64,000 nucleotides of DNA from Phycisphaerales bacterium UBA7800. GTDB taxonomy: Bacteria; Planctomycetota; Phycisphaerae; Phycisphaerales; Phycisphaeraceae. The DNA lies in contig DLCK01000028.1 in NCBI GenBank assembly GCA_002480565.1, forward strand, positions 1 through 64,000. The letters run 5' to 3'. Position numbers and translations under genes: made by a program. Positions 7,769 to 15,490 of this stretch are shown here, piece after piece (the stretch's first letter is position 1; the number at the start of each line of letters is the position of its first letter). The notes below the pieces were generated by a model. That model searched no databases. It saw only the letters and a program-made list of their open reading frames with translations, and was not told the DNA's origin.

Positions 7769-8263
7769 TTAAAGGCTTGTGACGAATTGAGCGCCACTTT
7801 GTTCAAAGGTCTCGCAAACCTGTGATTGCATCTCTGCATCAATGTTGACACCAATCAGAACGCCGCCTTCATGGATTGCGTGTTCAACCTGTTGGATTTG
7901 TTCCTGGGAGATACCCAACGCAGATAAGCCACCTAATGCATGGTCATCTGTTGCACCCAATCGGCCTGCGGAGACCGCGGTAATCAAGGGGCCTGCACCG
8001 ATGATGCCATGATTTTCACCTGTAGCCGTACCAATAGCAGACATATTGGCCAACAGGATATTCATTTTCATGCCTTTAGGAGTAGGCGATTGTGAATTCA
8101 TATCACCAATGGAAGTTACATCGTTTGTAAAACCATTAAGGTTGATATCTTCATTGGCTATGATACTAATCGCATCAGCAGGGACATTCATTTGATGCAG
8201 TACATCAAGTACCTGCGATGCAGCTTGCGAGTCAGGCATCATGGCAGTAGCAATATTTTGCAT
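7769..8263 (-). CDS. YflT-like (general stress protein 17M) domain protein
   Basis: A 164-residue protein starting at ATG 8263, preceded by AAGGA at good spacing. It matches the layout of heat-induced stress protein YflT / GSP17M domain proteins. An N-terminal alpha/beta domain (DSQAASQVLDVLHQMNVPAD) resembles a small ferredoxin-like fold that measures two partners. A central Gly/Ala-rich stretch (about 75-120, GTATGENHGIIGAGPLITAV) is followed by a C-terminal copy of the same type of domain (EQIQQVEHAIHEGGVLIGV). The central stretch is only weakly hydrophobic. It is the second gene of the sigma-54 operon. The biochemical role of the family is not established. Confidence 0.65.
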   Translation of the reverse strand: MQNIATAMMPDSQAASQVLDVLHQMNVPADAISIIANEDINLNGFTNDVTSIGDMNSQSPTPKGMKMNILLANMSAIGTATGENHGIIGAGPLITAVSAGRLGATDDHALGGLSALGISQEQIQQVEHAIHEGGVLIGVNIDAEMQSQVCETFEQSGAQFVTSL

Positions 8264-8321
8264 GACAAATTCCTTAAATCTAGTTAAAGGTCTGGTGCAA
8301 TAGGTTTGATCCAGATTCAAA

Positions 8322-8495
8322 TTATTGTGTCGATTTGCCACGTGCCAGGCCCATGACCAAAGACACAAGAAAGATAATCAGAAACAGGTAGAACAGGAAT
8401 TGTGCAATACCTGCAGCCGCTCCGGCTATGCCTCCAAAACCAAACAGGGCAGCAATGATAGCAATCACAAAAAACATTAAAGCGAATCTCAACAT
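8322..8495 (-). CDS. DUF1328 (YtjA-like) small membrane protein
   Basis: A 57-residue protein missed by length-based gene finding. It starts at ATG 8495 after AAGGA and reads MLRFALMFFVIAIIAALFGF, then GGIAGAAAGIAQFLFYLFLI and a second half ending VMGLARGKSTQ. Two transmembrane helices are separated by a Gly/Ala stretch, the hallmark of DUF1328. E. coli YtjA and its relatives are small inner-membrane proteins often induced by stress and commonly next to DUF883 or CsbD genes. It is the first gene of the minus-strand operon, about 40 bases after the predicted transcription start of a consensus sigma-54 promoter. Confidence 0.9.
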   Translation of the reverse strand: MLRFALMFFVIAIIAALFGFGGIAGAAAGIAQFLFYLFLIIFLVSLVMGLARGKSTQ

Positions 8496-8547
8496 GTCAT
8501 TTTCCTTTCAATGATTATTTGACTTGTTACGAACATGGGGACTGATA

Positions 8548-8563
8548 TGCAAGCCTCGTGCCA
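8548..8563 (-). promoter_or_regulatory. Sigma-54 (-24/-12) promoter of the minus-strand operon
   Basis: On the minus strand the sequence is TGGCACGAGGCTTGCA, a full match to the TGGCAC-N5-TTGCA consensus of RpoN promoters, with the invariant GG and GC correctly spaced. Transcription should start near 8537, giving a ~40-base leader before the DUF1328 ATG at 8495. A sigma-54 activator gene lies within 3 kb. Confidence 0.9.
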
Positions 8564-8649
8564 GTGTTGGAAATAGCCGTTATTTTTCGTAAATAGCTGG
8601 TTTTGTCCTTGTTGAGCCATGTTTTATAAAGGTCAAAAAGGTTTGTTGT

Positions 8650-8683
8650 TGTAAATTTTACATGCTTGTGTGTAAAAATTACC
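8650..8683. promoter_or_regulatory. Candidate enhancer (UAS) pair between divergent sigma-54 promoters
   Basis: TGTAAATTTTACA (8650-8662) is a perfect 13-base palindrome. A second, similar copy, TGTAAAAATTACC, occupies 8671-8683. The two start 21 bases apart, two turns of the helix, so bound dimers would lie on the same face. The pair lies about 85-100 bases from each of the divergent sigma-54 promoters, the usual distance for NtrC-type activator sites. Assignment to the activator at 9611-11053 is inferred. Confidence 0.6.
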
Positions 8684-8745
8684 GACTGTTTTTTTACCTT
8701 AGATCGAAAGTGTGAAATTTTTTCCGACTTGATGCTGATATTAAC

Positions 8746-8761
8746 TGGCACAGCCTTTGCA
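8746..8761 (+). promoter_or_regulatory. Sigma-54 (-24/-12) promoter of the plus-strand operon
   Basis: The sequence TGGCACAGCCTTTGCA fits the TGGCAC-N5-TTGCA consensus. The expected start is near 8773, 24 bases before the PRC-barrel ATG at 8797. Together with the site at 8548-8563 it makes a back-to-back pair. Confidence 0.88.
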
Positions 8762-8796
8762 TAGATATCTACAGACGTTGAGTATGAAAGCAGGAT

Positions 8797-9069
8797 ATGA
8801 CATTCAATCAATCTAATTTGATCTGCCCCAATCCCAAGGCTATATCAACACGTGATGTTTTGGATCACGATGTCTTTGATTTGGAAGATAAACAAATCGG
8901 CGTTGTGAGTGATGTGGTTTTTGAAGCCAATAACGGGATGATGGCTTATGTCAGCATATCACTTCAAAATAGTCGCCGATTAGTCGTGCCTTTTGAAGCA
9001 ATCCTGATTAATCCGGATGATGGTCGAATTCAACTGAAAATGTACAGTGAATCGATAATCTTGTTTTAA
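8797..9069 (+). CDS. PRC-barrel domain protein
   Basis: A 90-residue single-domain protein. The PRC-barrel block starts at residue ~15: AISTRDVLDHDVFDLEDKQI then GVVSDVVFEANNG. It runs through the second strand set (MAYVSISLQNSRRLVVPFEA). PRC-barrel proteins are small beta-barrels that mediate protein or RNA contacts. Stand-alone forms are frequent in stress operons beside CsbD, DUF883 and entericidin genes. It is soluble with no signal peptide. It is the first gene of the plus-strand sigma-54 operon. Confidence 0.85.
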   Translation: MTFNQSNLICPNPKAISTRDVLDHDVFDLEDKQIGVVSDVVFEANNGMMAYVSISLQNSRRLVVPFEAILINPDDGRIQLKMYSESIILF

Positions 9070-9108
9070 ATTAATGAATTAACTGGTAACTACTATTGAA
9101 AGGGAAAT

Positions 9109-9252
9109 ATGATGAAATTGAATATTTACAGCAAAATGATGTTAAGTCTATTGGCATTGGTTGGCTTGTTACTCACGGGCTGCAATACCATCGATGGGAT
9201 GGGCGAGGATATTGAAAAGGGTGGTGAGCATATTCAGGAAGCTGCAGAGTAA
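9109..9252 (+). CDS. Entericidin EcnA/EcnB family lipoprotein
   Basis: A 47-residue lipoprotein too short for most gene callers. Two tandem ATG codons (9109, 9112) follow AGGGAAAT. The signal ends in the lipobox LLTGC (Cys 25), and the mature part is the entericidin signature CNTIDGMGEDIEKGGEHIQE followed by AAE. Entericidins form a small antidote/toxin lipoprotein family controlled by stress sigma factors in enterobacteria, and are widespread as single stress lipoproteins elsewhere. Here it is the second gene of the sigma-54 operon. Confidence 0.92.
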   Translation: MMKLNIYSKMMLSLLALVGLLLTGCNTIDGMGEDIEKGGEHIQEAAE

Positions 9253-9304
9253 GACATACGAATTGTGTGTCTCTTGAATCGATTGAATTTTGAAAGGTAT
9301 AAAT

Positions 9305-9505
9305 ATGAAAATTTTGAAAACAATGATCGTAATGATGATGTTTGGGTTTGCTGTTGTCACTTTTTCGGGGTGTGATAACGACGGTCCGCTTGAAAATGCT
9401 GGCGAAGCGGTAGATGAAGCTGTTGAAGATATGAAGGATTCTGCCCAAGAGGCTAAGAATGACATGCAGGATGCGGCTGATGATGTGCAAGATAAAATGG
9501 ATTGA
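9305..9505 (+). CDS. Small acidic lipoprotein with amphipathic helical repeats
   Basis: A 66-residue protein starting at ATG 9305 (AAGG upstream). A signal rich in Met and Val ends in the lipobox FSGC (Cys about 22). The mature part is one long acidic helix built from imperfect 11-residue-like units (ENAGEAVDEAVEDMKDSAQE, then AKNDMQDAADDVQDKMD). This resembles LEA-like or entericidin-derived stress lipoproteins. It closes the plus-strand operon and is followed by a strong terminator. No enzymatic role is expected. Membrane or cell-wall protection is inferred only from composition and neighbours. Confidence 0.75.
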   Translation: MKILKTMIVMMMFGFAVVTFSGCDNDGPLENAGEAVDEAVEDMKDSAQEAKNDMQDAADDVQDKMD

Positions 9506-9531
9506 TGTTTGACTTCAAAATATGATTCTAA

Positions 9532-9568
9532 GTCGCAGCCTGCAACTGGTGGGCTGCGGCTTTTTTTT
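9532..9568 (+). terminator. Rho-independent terminator of the plus-strand stress operon
   Basis: GTCGCAGCC (9532-9540) pairs with GGCTGCGGC (9552-9560), nine pairs with one G-U, and is followed by eight T (9561-9568). It also separates this operon from the convergent activator gene. Confidence 0.92.
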
Positions 9569-9610
9569 ACATTCAAATATTTAATATACTCTTCATTTGT
9601 ATATCTATAA

Positions 9611-11053
9611 TTAAATCGATTCATATTTTTGCAGTCGGTTGTAGAGTGTCTTGACGCTAATCCCTAATTTTTGTGCAGCCAGCTTCCGGTTATTGTCACA
9701 ATGTTTAAGTGTAGTGAGTATTAATTGGCGGTCTGCTTCTTCCAATGTGGTGCCGACTTTAATGATGACAATATCGTCTTGTTGAGCGATTATAGATTCA
9801 GGTTTTGGCTGAGGTTCTGTATGGGTATCTTTTATGTGTTGCGTTACAGCATGAACATTTGAAACTGTATTTGATGGTTGGATATTCGGGTTTGTTTCAG
9901 AATTGCTTTCATCAATCAATTGGACCAGTACACTCATGTCAATCGTATTTTCTTCGAGAATGAAAGATCGTACCATCATATTTCTAAGTTGGCGGACATT
10001 ACCTGGCCAATTGTAATTGAGGATGCGCTGTTCACCGACTGTTGAAAGTGTTTTGTGTTGATTTTCTGACTTGTTGAGATCGGTCAGGAAATGGTTTGCC
10101 AGTAGCAGTACATCATCACCACGATCAGAGAGTTTGGGCAGATTCATCGGGAAGACTGCCAGTCGATAGTGAAGGTCTTCGCGGAGTTGTCCCTCTTCTA
10201 TGGCCTGCATTGGGTCTCGGTTAGTGGCAGCAATCACGCGGACATTGAGCTTGATGGTTCGATCCGAGCCGATACGTGTCACAGCACGTTCTTCCAGGAC
10301 ACGAAGCAGTCGAATCTGGGCTTCAATGGCCATCTCGGTGATTTCATCAAGAAATAAGGTTCCGTTTTGAGCTTGCTCGAATACGCCTTTGCGTGTCTTA
10401 TCTGCCCCGGTGTAGGCTCCCTTTTCACAGCCGAAAAGTTCACTTTCAATGAGGCTATCTGGGATCGCGCCGCAGTTTACAGCCACGAATCGCTTGGCAC
10501 TTCGTTCTGAACGATTATGGATGGATTTGGCCACCAGTTCTTTACCGGTACCACTTTCACCACAGATTAAAATGGTGGCATCTGTTGGTGCGGCCTTGGC
10601 GATTTGAGTGTAGACCTGCTGCATCGGAGTTGAACTGCCGACGAGTAATTCAAATTTCTGAGCTTTGGGTTTGCGCCGACGGCTTCGTTTTTCAGACTTG
10701 ATCACTTGTCGGAGCAGAACAGAAAGCTCTTGAAAATTCAAAGGAGTTTGAAGTAGGTGTATATAGTCAGAATCAGCAGTGGCGAGTAATTTTTTAGTTT
10801 GTGGATTCTTGGAAATCAACCCAAGGTGAATCGTCAATTTGCCAGTGACACGCAAGACAAAATCCAGCAGGTTGGATTGGATTAACTCACAGTTGACTAA
10901 CAGGACATCAGGTTTGAAAAGACGTGCCTGGTCTCGAATATCTTCAATTGAATCATGCGTCTGAGAATCAAACCCCAGTGTTTCGGTTGTAGCGATCAGG
11001 CTCTGGCATTCGTGCCGATCGGGTGTGATGATCAAAGCTCTGGGGTTGGGCAT
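9611..11053 (-). CDS. Sigma-54-dependent activator (NtrC-like) with degenerate receiver
   Basis: A 480-residue AAA+ enhancer-binding protein. The N-terminal ~120 residues have a response-regulator receiver fold, but the phospho-acceptor position is Asn (N54 in DVLLVNCELI) and the acidic pocket is reduced, so ordinary phosphorylation is unlikely. The central domain has Walker A GESGTGKE, the sigma-54 contact loop GAYTGA (usual form GAFTGA), Walker B GTLFLDEI and the arginine-finger region. The C-terminus is a Fis-type helix-turn-helix (NNRKLAAQKLGISVKTLYNR). A linker of ~60 low-complexity residues precedes the DNA-binding part. AGGAG precedes ATG 11053. Two sigma-54 promoters within 3 kb, the only ones I noticed here, make it the likely local regulator. 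Confidence 0.93.
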   Translation of the reverse strand: MPNPRALIITPDRHECQSLIATTETLGFDSQTHDSIEDIRDQARLFKPDVLLVNCELIQSNLLDFVLRVTGKLTIHLGLISKNPQTKKLLATADSDYIHLLQTPLNFQELSVLLRQVIKSEKRSRRRKPKAQKFELLVGSSTPMQQVYTQIAKAAPTDATILICGESGTGKELVAKSIHNRSERSAKRFVAVNCGAIPDSLIESELFGCEKGAYTGADKTRKGVFEQAQNGTLFLDEITEMAIEAQIRLLRVLEERAVTRIGSDRTIKLNVRVIAATNRDPMQAIEEGQLREDLHYRLAVFPMNLPKLSDRGDDVLLLANHFLTDLNKSENQHKTLSTVGEQRILNYNWPGNVRQLRNMMVRSFILEENTIDMSVLVQLIDESNSETNPNIQPSNTVSNVHAVTQHIKDTHTEPQPKPESIIAQQDDIVIIKVGTTLEEADRQLILTTLKHCDNNRKLAAQKLGISVKTLYNRLQKYESI

Positions 11054-11331
11054 GGTGCTCCTGGGCGTTATACAGCCGCATTAAGGTTTGAACACCGATT
11101 GTACTATTAATCGCACAATTGCCCAAGTATGTAACTTCTGTAATGAGACAAGATTGTGTCAATTGGTGGTTTCTGGTATATGAAAATTTTTGGTATGCAG
11201 AGCTTAAAACAGTATTCGATTTACTCGTTGAATAGTCACTGACTTTGATGGTTGCTAGATTTATTTTGTCATTAATACATGGCCCAATCCTTGACCCAGG
11301 CAAATTGATGCCTACTATTTTAAGATATAAA

Positions 11332-11349
11332 ATCGATTCGAGAACCGAT
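11332..11349. promoter_or_regulatory. Candidate operator overlapping the start of a LacI gene
   Basis: ATCGATTCGAGAACCGAT is an imperfect 18-base palindrome (ATCGRTTC half-sites) that ends at the base before ATG 11350. A LacI-family protein bound here would block its own translation start region and promoter clearance. No independent evidence is visible. Confidence 0.4.
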
Positions 11350-12450
11350 ATGAGAACACCGACGTCTTCTGATCTTCAATTGGAATCAACCAGCGAAACT
11401 TCCGTCCGCATCAAGGACGTGGCCAAGCGAGCCAAGGTTGCGCCCTCGACCGTTTCACTGGCACTATCGGGCAATGGTTATGTCAGCGACAAAATGCGGC
11501 AGCGGATTTTGCGTGTGGCCAATGAAATGAACTATCGCCCCAAAATGGCGGCCCGACTTCTGCGTGCACATTCGACGGGCTATATGGGCTTGGTCATCAA
11601 TGCATACAAAGCCGATGCGCTGCGTAGTGGAGCCAGCAGCACGGACTACCGGCATGTCGGATGGCAGATCACCAGTTTTCTCGAAGCCTGTCGAAACGAA
11701 GGTGTCCGGCATCAAGTCGAGGTCATCCAAACACCAAGTCAAGAGCATAAAGGCGTCTCCGAACTCATTGAAGGTGGCATGATCGATGGGGCGGTCATCA
11801 GCGGTATGGTTGAAAGCGATTGCCCCCTGGGTGACCTGCTTAGAGACAAACCACAATTCCCATGGGTCAGCTTTGACGAACCTGCCGATCACTGCGTCCT
11901 GTCGGCGAGCGAACAAGGTGTTGAGCAGGCATTTCAGTACATGGCAGCATTGGGCCATCAACGCGTCGCAGTGACTTTCGGTGATGTGAATTGTCTGCAA
12001 CATGCTCAGGTCAAACAGGGGTTCGACGCCGCGGTGAACCATTTTGGTTTAATCACCAAGCCCAATTGGATCGCTCAGTTTCAAGGCTCATTGACTCCTG
12101 CATTGCGTAAAGAAGAAACGCAGTGGGTTCAAAAATTATTATCCGCAAAGGATCGCCCGACTGCTATTTTTTGTGGTGGGATAGGTACCGCTGCCATTGT
12201 GATGCACACCGCAGCCTTGATGGGGATTGATGTGCCAACGCAGTTAAGTGTCATTGCAATGGGCTTTGGTGTGGATGCATCCTCGCATGCGCCGGTTCCC
12301 ACGATCGTGGAACGGGATCATGTGGCGATGATGGCAGCAGCCATGTCAATGCTTCGTGTGCGCTTGCAAGGTCGATCCGTTGAGCAACCCGTTCAGCGTT
12401 TTGTCCCCAATCTCATTCACGGCCAAACCGTGGATCGTGTCAGCAAATAA
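11350..12450 (+). CDS. LacI-family transcriptional regulator
   Basis: A 366-residue repressor taken from ATG 11350. About 20 disordered residues precede the LacI helix-turn-helix (VRIKDVAKRAKVAPSTVSLA) and the hinge helix KMAARLLRAHSTG. The rest is a periplasmic-binding-like effector domain with the blocks WVSFDEPADH, LGHQRVAVTFGDV and a C-terminal RFVPNLIHGQTV. It is clearly related to the regulator at 43416-44456 (shared FPWVxxDEPA and EQGVxQAxxY). Only 35 bases separate it from the pilin-like gene and the glycosidases that follow, so it probably controls them. The frame is open upstream to 11245, without a ribosome binding site. Confidence 0.9.
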   Translation: MRTPTSSDLQLESTSETSVRIKDVAKRAKVAPSTVSLALSGNGYVSDKMRQRILRVANEMNYRPKMAARLLRAHSTGYMGLVINAYKADALRSGASSTDYRHVGWQITSFLEACRNEGVRHQVEVIQTPSQEHKGVSELIEGGMIDGAVISGMVESDCPLGDLLRDKPQFPWVSFDEPADHCVLSASEQGVEQAFQYMAALGHQRVAVTFGDVNCLQHAQVKQGFDAAVNHFGLITKPNWIAQFQGSLTPALRKEETQWVQKLLSAKDRPTAIFCGGIGTAAIVMHTAALMGIDVPTQLSVIAMGFGVDASSHAPVPTIVERDHVAMMAAAMSMLRVRLQGRSVEQPVQRFVPNLIHGQTVDRVSK

Positions 12451-12485
12451 AACCATTTGTCTTGATTCATACGGAGAGATAAACG

Positions 12486-13196
12486 ATGCCAAAGCTCATG
12501 AAGCAGTTTGAAGTTCAACGGACAAATCGTAAGCATCACGCATTTACGCTCATTGAATTGCTTGTGGTGATTTCCATCATTGCTCTATTGATTTCAATTC
12601 TCTTACCTGCCCTGGGTTCGGCTCGTGAAGCTGCTCGAAAGATTGAATGCATGTCGCGTGTTCGCACTTTGTCATTCACCAATTACACCTATGCTCAGGA
12701 TTACAATGACCATTGGGTGAACTACCAAATCAGTGGCGGTGCAAGTTGGGGAACACAGTTTGCAACTTACCTTGGGACAACTTCGCTGTTGATTCCCGGC
12801 AAGTCATGGTCGCAAGCATGGCATTATTGTCCGTCACAGCAAACCAATGCCAATGGTTATAACGGAGTCCTCAACTATCCGGATTATCTGGCTTACAACC
12901 AATACTTTGGATGGCATCATGGAACGCATCCAGAGGAGTATACGTGGGTCAAAGTCAATCAAGTCGTGACGCCGGTGAAGACCACCATGTTTGCAGATGG
13001 TTATGCGCGAAACAGCTATTCGCAGAACAATTATTATTACCGTCACTTTAGTTTCATCCAAGAGGATAAACACAAAGGTGCTGCCAACTACGCCTTTGCC
13101 GATGGTCATGCCCAAACCATTGACGGTGTTACCGCAGTGGAACTGAATAACGACACCTACGGCTCGGGCCAATTCCCATTTATCAAGCCATTTTAA
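12486..13196 (+). CDS. Type IV pilin-like protein with H-x9-DG motif (DUF1559 type)
   Basis: A 236-residue secreted protein. A basic leader ends in the prepilin peptidase site and hydrophobic helix HAFTLIELLVVISIIALLIS, then ILLPALGSAREAARK. The rest is an alpha/beta head ending in the H-x9-DG block HKGAANYAFADG. This architecture is hugely expanded in Planctomycetota and normally lies next to carbohydrate genes. Its function is unproven; a surface or periplasmic binding role is proposed for the family. GGAGAGATAAACG before ATG gives a good ribosome binding site. It is co-directional with the LacI gene and both GH71-like genes. Confidence 0.9.
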   Translation: MPKLMKQFEVQRTNRKHHAFTLIELLVVISIIALLISILLPALGSAREAARKIECMSRVRTLSFTNYTYAQDYNDHWVNYQISGGASWGTQFATYLGTTSLLIPGKSWSQAWHYCPSQQTNANGYNGVLNYPDYLAYNQYFGWHHGTHPEEYTWVKVNQVVTPVKTTMFADGYARNSYSQNNYYYRHFSFIQEDKHKGAANYAFADGHAQTIDGVTAVELNNDTYGSGQFPFIKPF

Positions 13197-13213
13197 TCGA
13201 ATTTGAAGGTTGA

Positions 13214-15403
13214 ATGATGAAAACGACTTTGCTGATTTCGCTACGTCTATGGGTCTGTCTTTGTTGCGCGATCATATGCATACAAACGCCTCACGTTGCA
13301 GGGGAACTTGCTTCCGTCGAATGTCTGCCTCTGGACAAGTTCGACGAGTACTTACCTGCCGACTCCTTGCCACATCCCTGGCATACCATCGGCAAGTTGG
13401 ATGACCAGCAATCCGTCCTGCTTCAGACCTGGGCCGAGTCGCGCATCACTGGTAACTTGATTTCCGGCAAAGGTGTTGAAATTCTCGACACGACAAAGAC
13501 GGACGGGCAGGGCATTGGCTTTGGGATGAATTTTATCCAACCGCCAGTCGGCCCGGTGATGTTCACCTTTGATTACCAAGTCAACGCTCGTGCTGGTGAT
13601 TACAAAACGATGCAACTGTCGATGACGCTTGGCCGTGGCACGGACACTGCGATTGAGCTTCGTGCTTCCTTTGCCAAAGGGTTGTTACTCAAAACACAAA
13701 AGGGTGATTGGGTCAAAATTGCTGACTGTGCAAAGCAGCAATGGTATCACGTAGCGATACTCGGCAGGACGGATTCTGAGGATGTGAAAATCGCAGTCAC
13801 AGCGCATCCGTCATACAAAAAAATTGGATACCCGAGCATCGGGACACCTGCTGCCTATGTGGATTACAAACTGCCCAAAGCATGGGGGCAATCCACTTAT
13901 GTGCAATTCACATCCATCGCGCCAGCATCAGCGACCGGGGCATGGAATATTGACAATGTCTGCCTGCTTGGTGATGTCACTGCGGATCGCTCAGCATTCT
14001 GGCCGTTTAAGTCGGAGATGAAAAATGTGATCCATGGTAAGCGTGTGTTTGCGTATTACTTCCCACCGTTCTCCGCCAATCGTGCGACCAAAGATTCCAA
14101 ACTCAATTGGCCTTACGTCGATGATCCGACACTCAGTTGGGTGTTCTGGAGTTGGTTGAATTTTACCAACGATCTGGACTACCGCCGTTGGACTTCAGGC
14201 AGCAAGATGCAGTACATCGCCTATCCGCGTGTCCCGGTTCCCGGGCAAGATCGTTTTGCTGCAAAAGCCCTTGAAATGCAGGAAGAAGTCAAACTCGGCA
14301 TGATGATGGGTATGGACGGATACATCATGGATTTTCATGTTCGTGAAGACCACGAAGAATGGAAATGGCTCAACGCAAAAAGTTTGATGCTTATGGATGC
14401 TGCATCAAAAACCGACGGCCAATTCGCCATCATTCCCGCGGTCTATTCAGCAGCAACAAAAAGTGGCACCAACGGTCAAGGTGATCAAGGTTACCCGGCT
14501 GAAAAATATTCATCCAGTCAAAATCTCCGTAAAGCCCTGCAACATCCAGGGAGCTTCAAATCCGAAGAGGGCAAGACTGTCATGAGCATGTGGCTTACCG
14601 AAAAACACAGTGCCAAGTGGTGGGGTAATGTCCTGAAAAATCTGGAGACAGATGGCATCCCCACGACACTCTTTGCACAGTTCAATTCCTATGGCAGGAT
14701 CAAAGATTTCGCGGACGTTACCTACGGTATGGCACATTGGGGGCCGCGGACACCTGCTGAATATGGTTGGTATGAAGCTGCTCGTCCTTATGCCAAAGTG
14801 CTCGGTTATCCGATCGTTTCGCAAGACGTCCGAACGCGTGGTTCACAAGTCATGGGCGAAGCACAGAACAGTCGAACGCTTCGCAAACTCTGGACTGATG
14901 CGATTACAAAAAATGCAGATTGGGCAGTCATCAACACATGGTCGGACTATACCGAACATGCACAAATGCCTTCGACGGCTATCGGCTATACACTCTATGA
15001 CCTCAATGCGTATTACACGCAGTGGTTTAAGACTGGCAAGCAACCAGCCATCATCAAGGATGCGCTCTACTACTTTTACCGACGACAACACACCGATGCA
15101 CCACAGCTTCATGGGGTGCGTTGGAATGTACATGGCGGGGCGACAAACAACATTGAATTACTCGCGTTCCTCAAAGAACCCGGAACCCTGGTTGTCAAAG
15201 TCGATGGTAAAGAACATCGACAAAAAGCAGACGCAGGGATGACCAGTTTCATGGTGCCACTGCCGAAGGATAAACGTTTTGTCCCTTATTTTGCAGTCGA
15301 ACGTGATGGCAGTGAAACACTTGGTGGTAACGGTCGCTACACCATCTATGACAAAGTCGACTATCCGAATCTGCTGTATCACAGTGGTGTGATCGTCAAG
15401 TGA
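13214..15403 (+). CDS. Secreted GH71-like glycoside hydrolase, copy 1
   Basis: A 729-residue exported protein. The signal peptide is about residues 1-30. Residues ~35-260 form a laminin-G/concanavalin-like beta-sandwich (FDEYLPADSLPHPWHTIG ... GAWNIDNVCLLG). From ~275 a TIM-barrel follows, with VFAYYFPPF, KMQYIAYPRVP, MMGMDGYIMDFHV (candidate catalytic Asp), MAHWGPRTP, and NTWSDYTEHAQMPSTA near the end, the motif set of GH71 alpha-1,3-glucanases. The last ~80 residues are a small beta domain. GH71 assignment is from motif order only, and GH99-like enzymes are an alternative. Its close paralog follows. GAAGG precedes ATG 13214. Confidence 0.7.
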   Translation: MMKTTLLISLRLWVCLCCAIICIQTPHVAGELASVECLPLDKFDEYLPADSLPHPWHTIGKLDDQQSVLLQTWAESRITGNLISGKGVEILDTTKTDGQGIGFGMNFIQPPVGPVMFTFDYQVNARAGDYKTMQLSMTLGRGTDTAIELRASFAKGLLLKTQKGDWVKIADCAKQQWYHVAILGRTDSEDVKIAVTAHPSYKKIGYPSIGTPAAYVDYKLPKAWGQSTYVQFTSIAPASATGAWNIDNVCLLGDVTADRSAFWPFKSEMKNVIHGKRVFAYYFPPFSANRATKDSKLNWPYVDDPTLSWVFWSWLNFTNDLDYRRWTSGSKMQYIAYPRVPVPGQDRFAAKALEMQEEVKLGMMMGMDGYIMDFHVREDHEEWKWLNAKSLMLMDAASKTDGQFAIIPAVYSAATKSGTNGQGDQGYPAEKYSSSQNLRKALQHPGSFKSEEGKTVMSMWLTEKHSAKWWGNVLKNLETDGIPTTLFAQFNSYGRIKDFADVTYGMAHWGPRTPAEYGWYEAARPYAKVLGYPIVSQDVRTRGSQVMGEAQNSRTLRKLWTDAITKNADWAVINTWSDYTEHAQMPSTAIGYTLYDLNAYYTQWFKTGKQPAIIKDALYYFYRRQHTDAPQLHGVRWNVHGGATNNIELLAFLKEPGTLVVKVDGKEHRQKADAGMTSFMVPLPKDKRFVPYFAVERDGSETLGGNGRYTIYDKVDYPNLLYHSGVIVK

Positions 15404-15442
15404 TTCTAGTTTGCACTATGTCAAAGGCATGGAAGTATTCCC

Positions 15443-15480
15443 GCTCAGGCGAGCCGTGTTGTGTCAACACGGGTTTGAGC
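15443..15480 (+). other. Stable intercistronic hairpin between the GH71-like paralogs
   Basis: The inner stem CCGTGTTG (15454-15461) / CAACACGG (15465-15472) has a 3-base loop, and an outer stem pairs GCTCA (15443-15447) with TGAGC (15476-15480). No T tract follows, so it is more likely an mRNA-stabilising or expression-tuning element than a terminator. Confidence 0.65.
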
Positions 15481-15490
15481 AAAGCTCAAA

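Noticed and set aside
8527..8811. 94-aa open frame on the minus strand
   Set aside because: It covers both sigma-54 promoters and the enhancer pair and reads into the PRC-barrel gene start. No family or ribosome binding site supports it.
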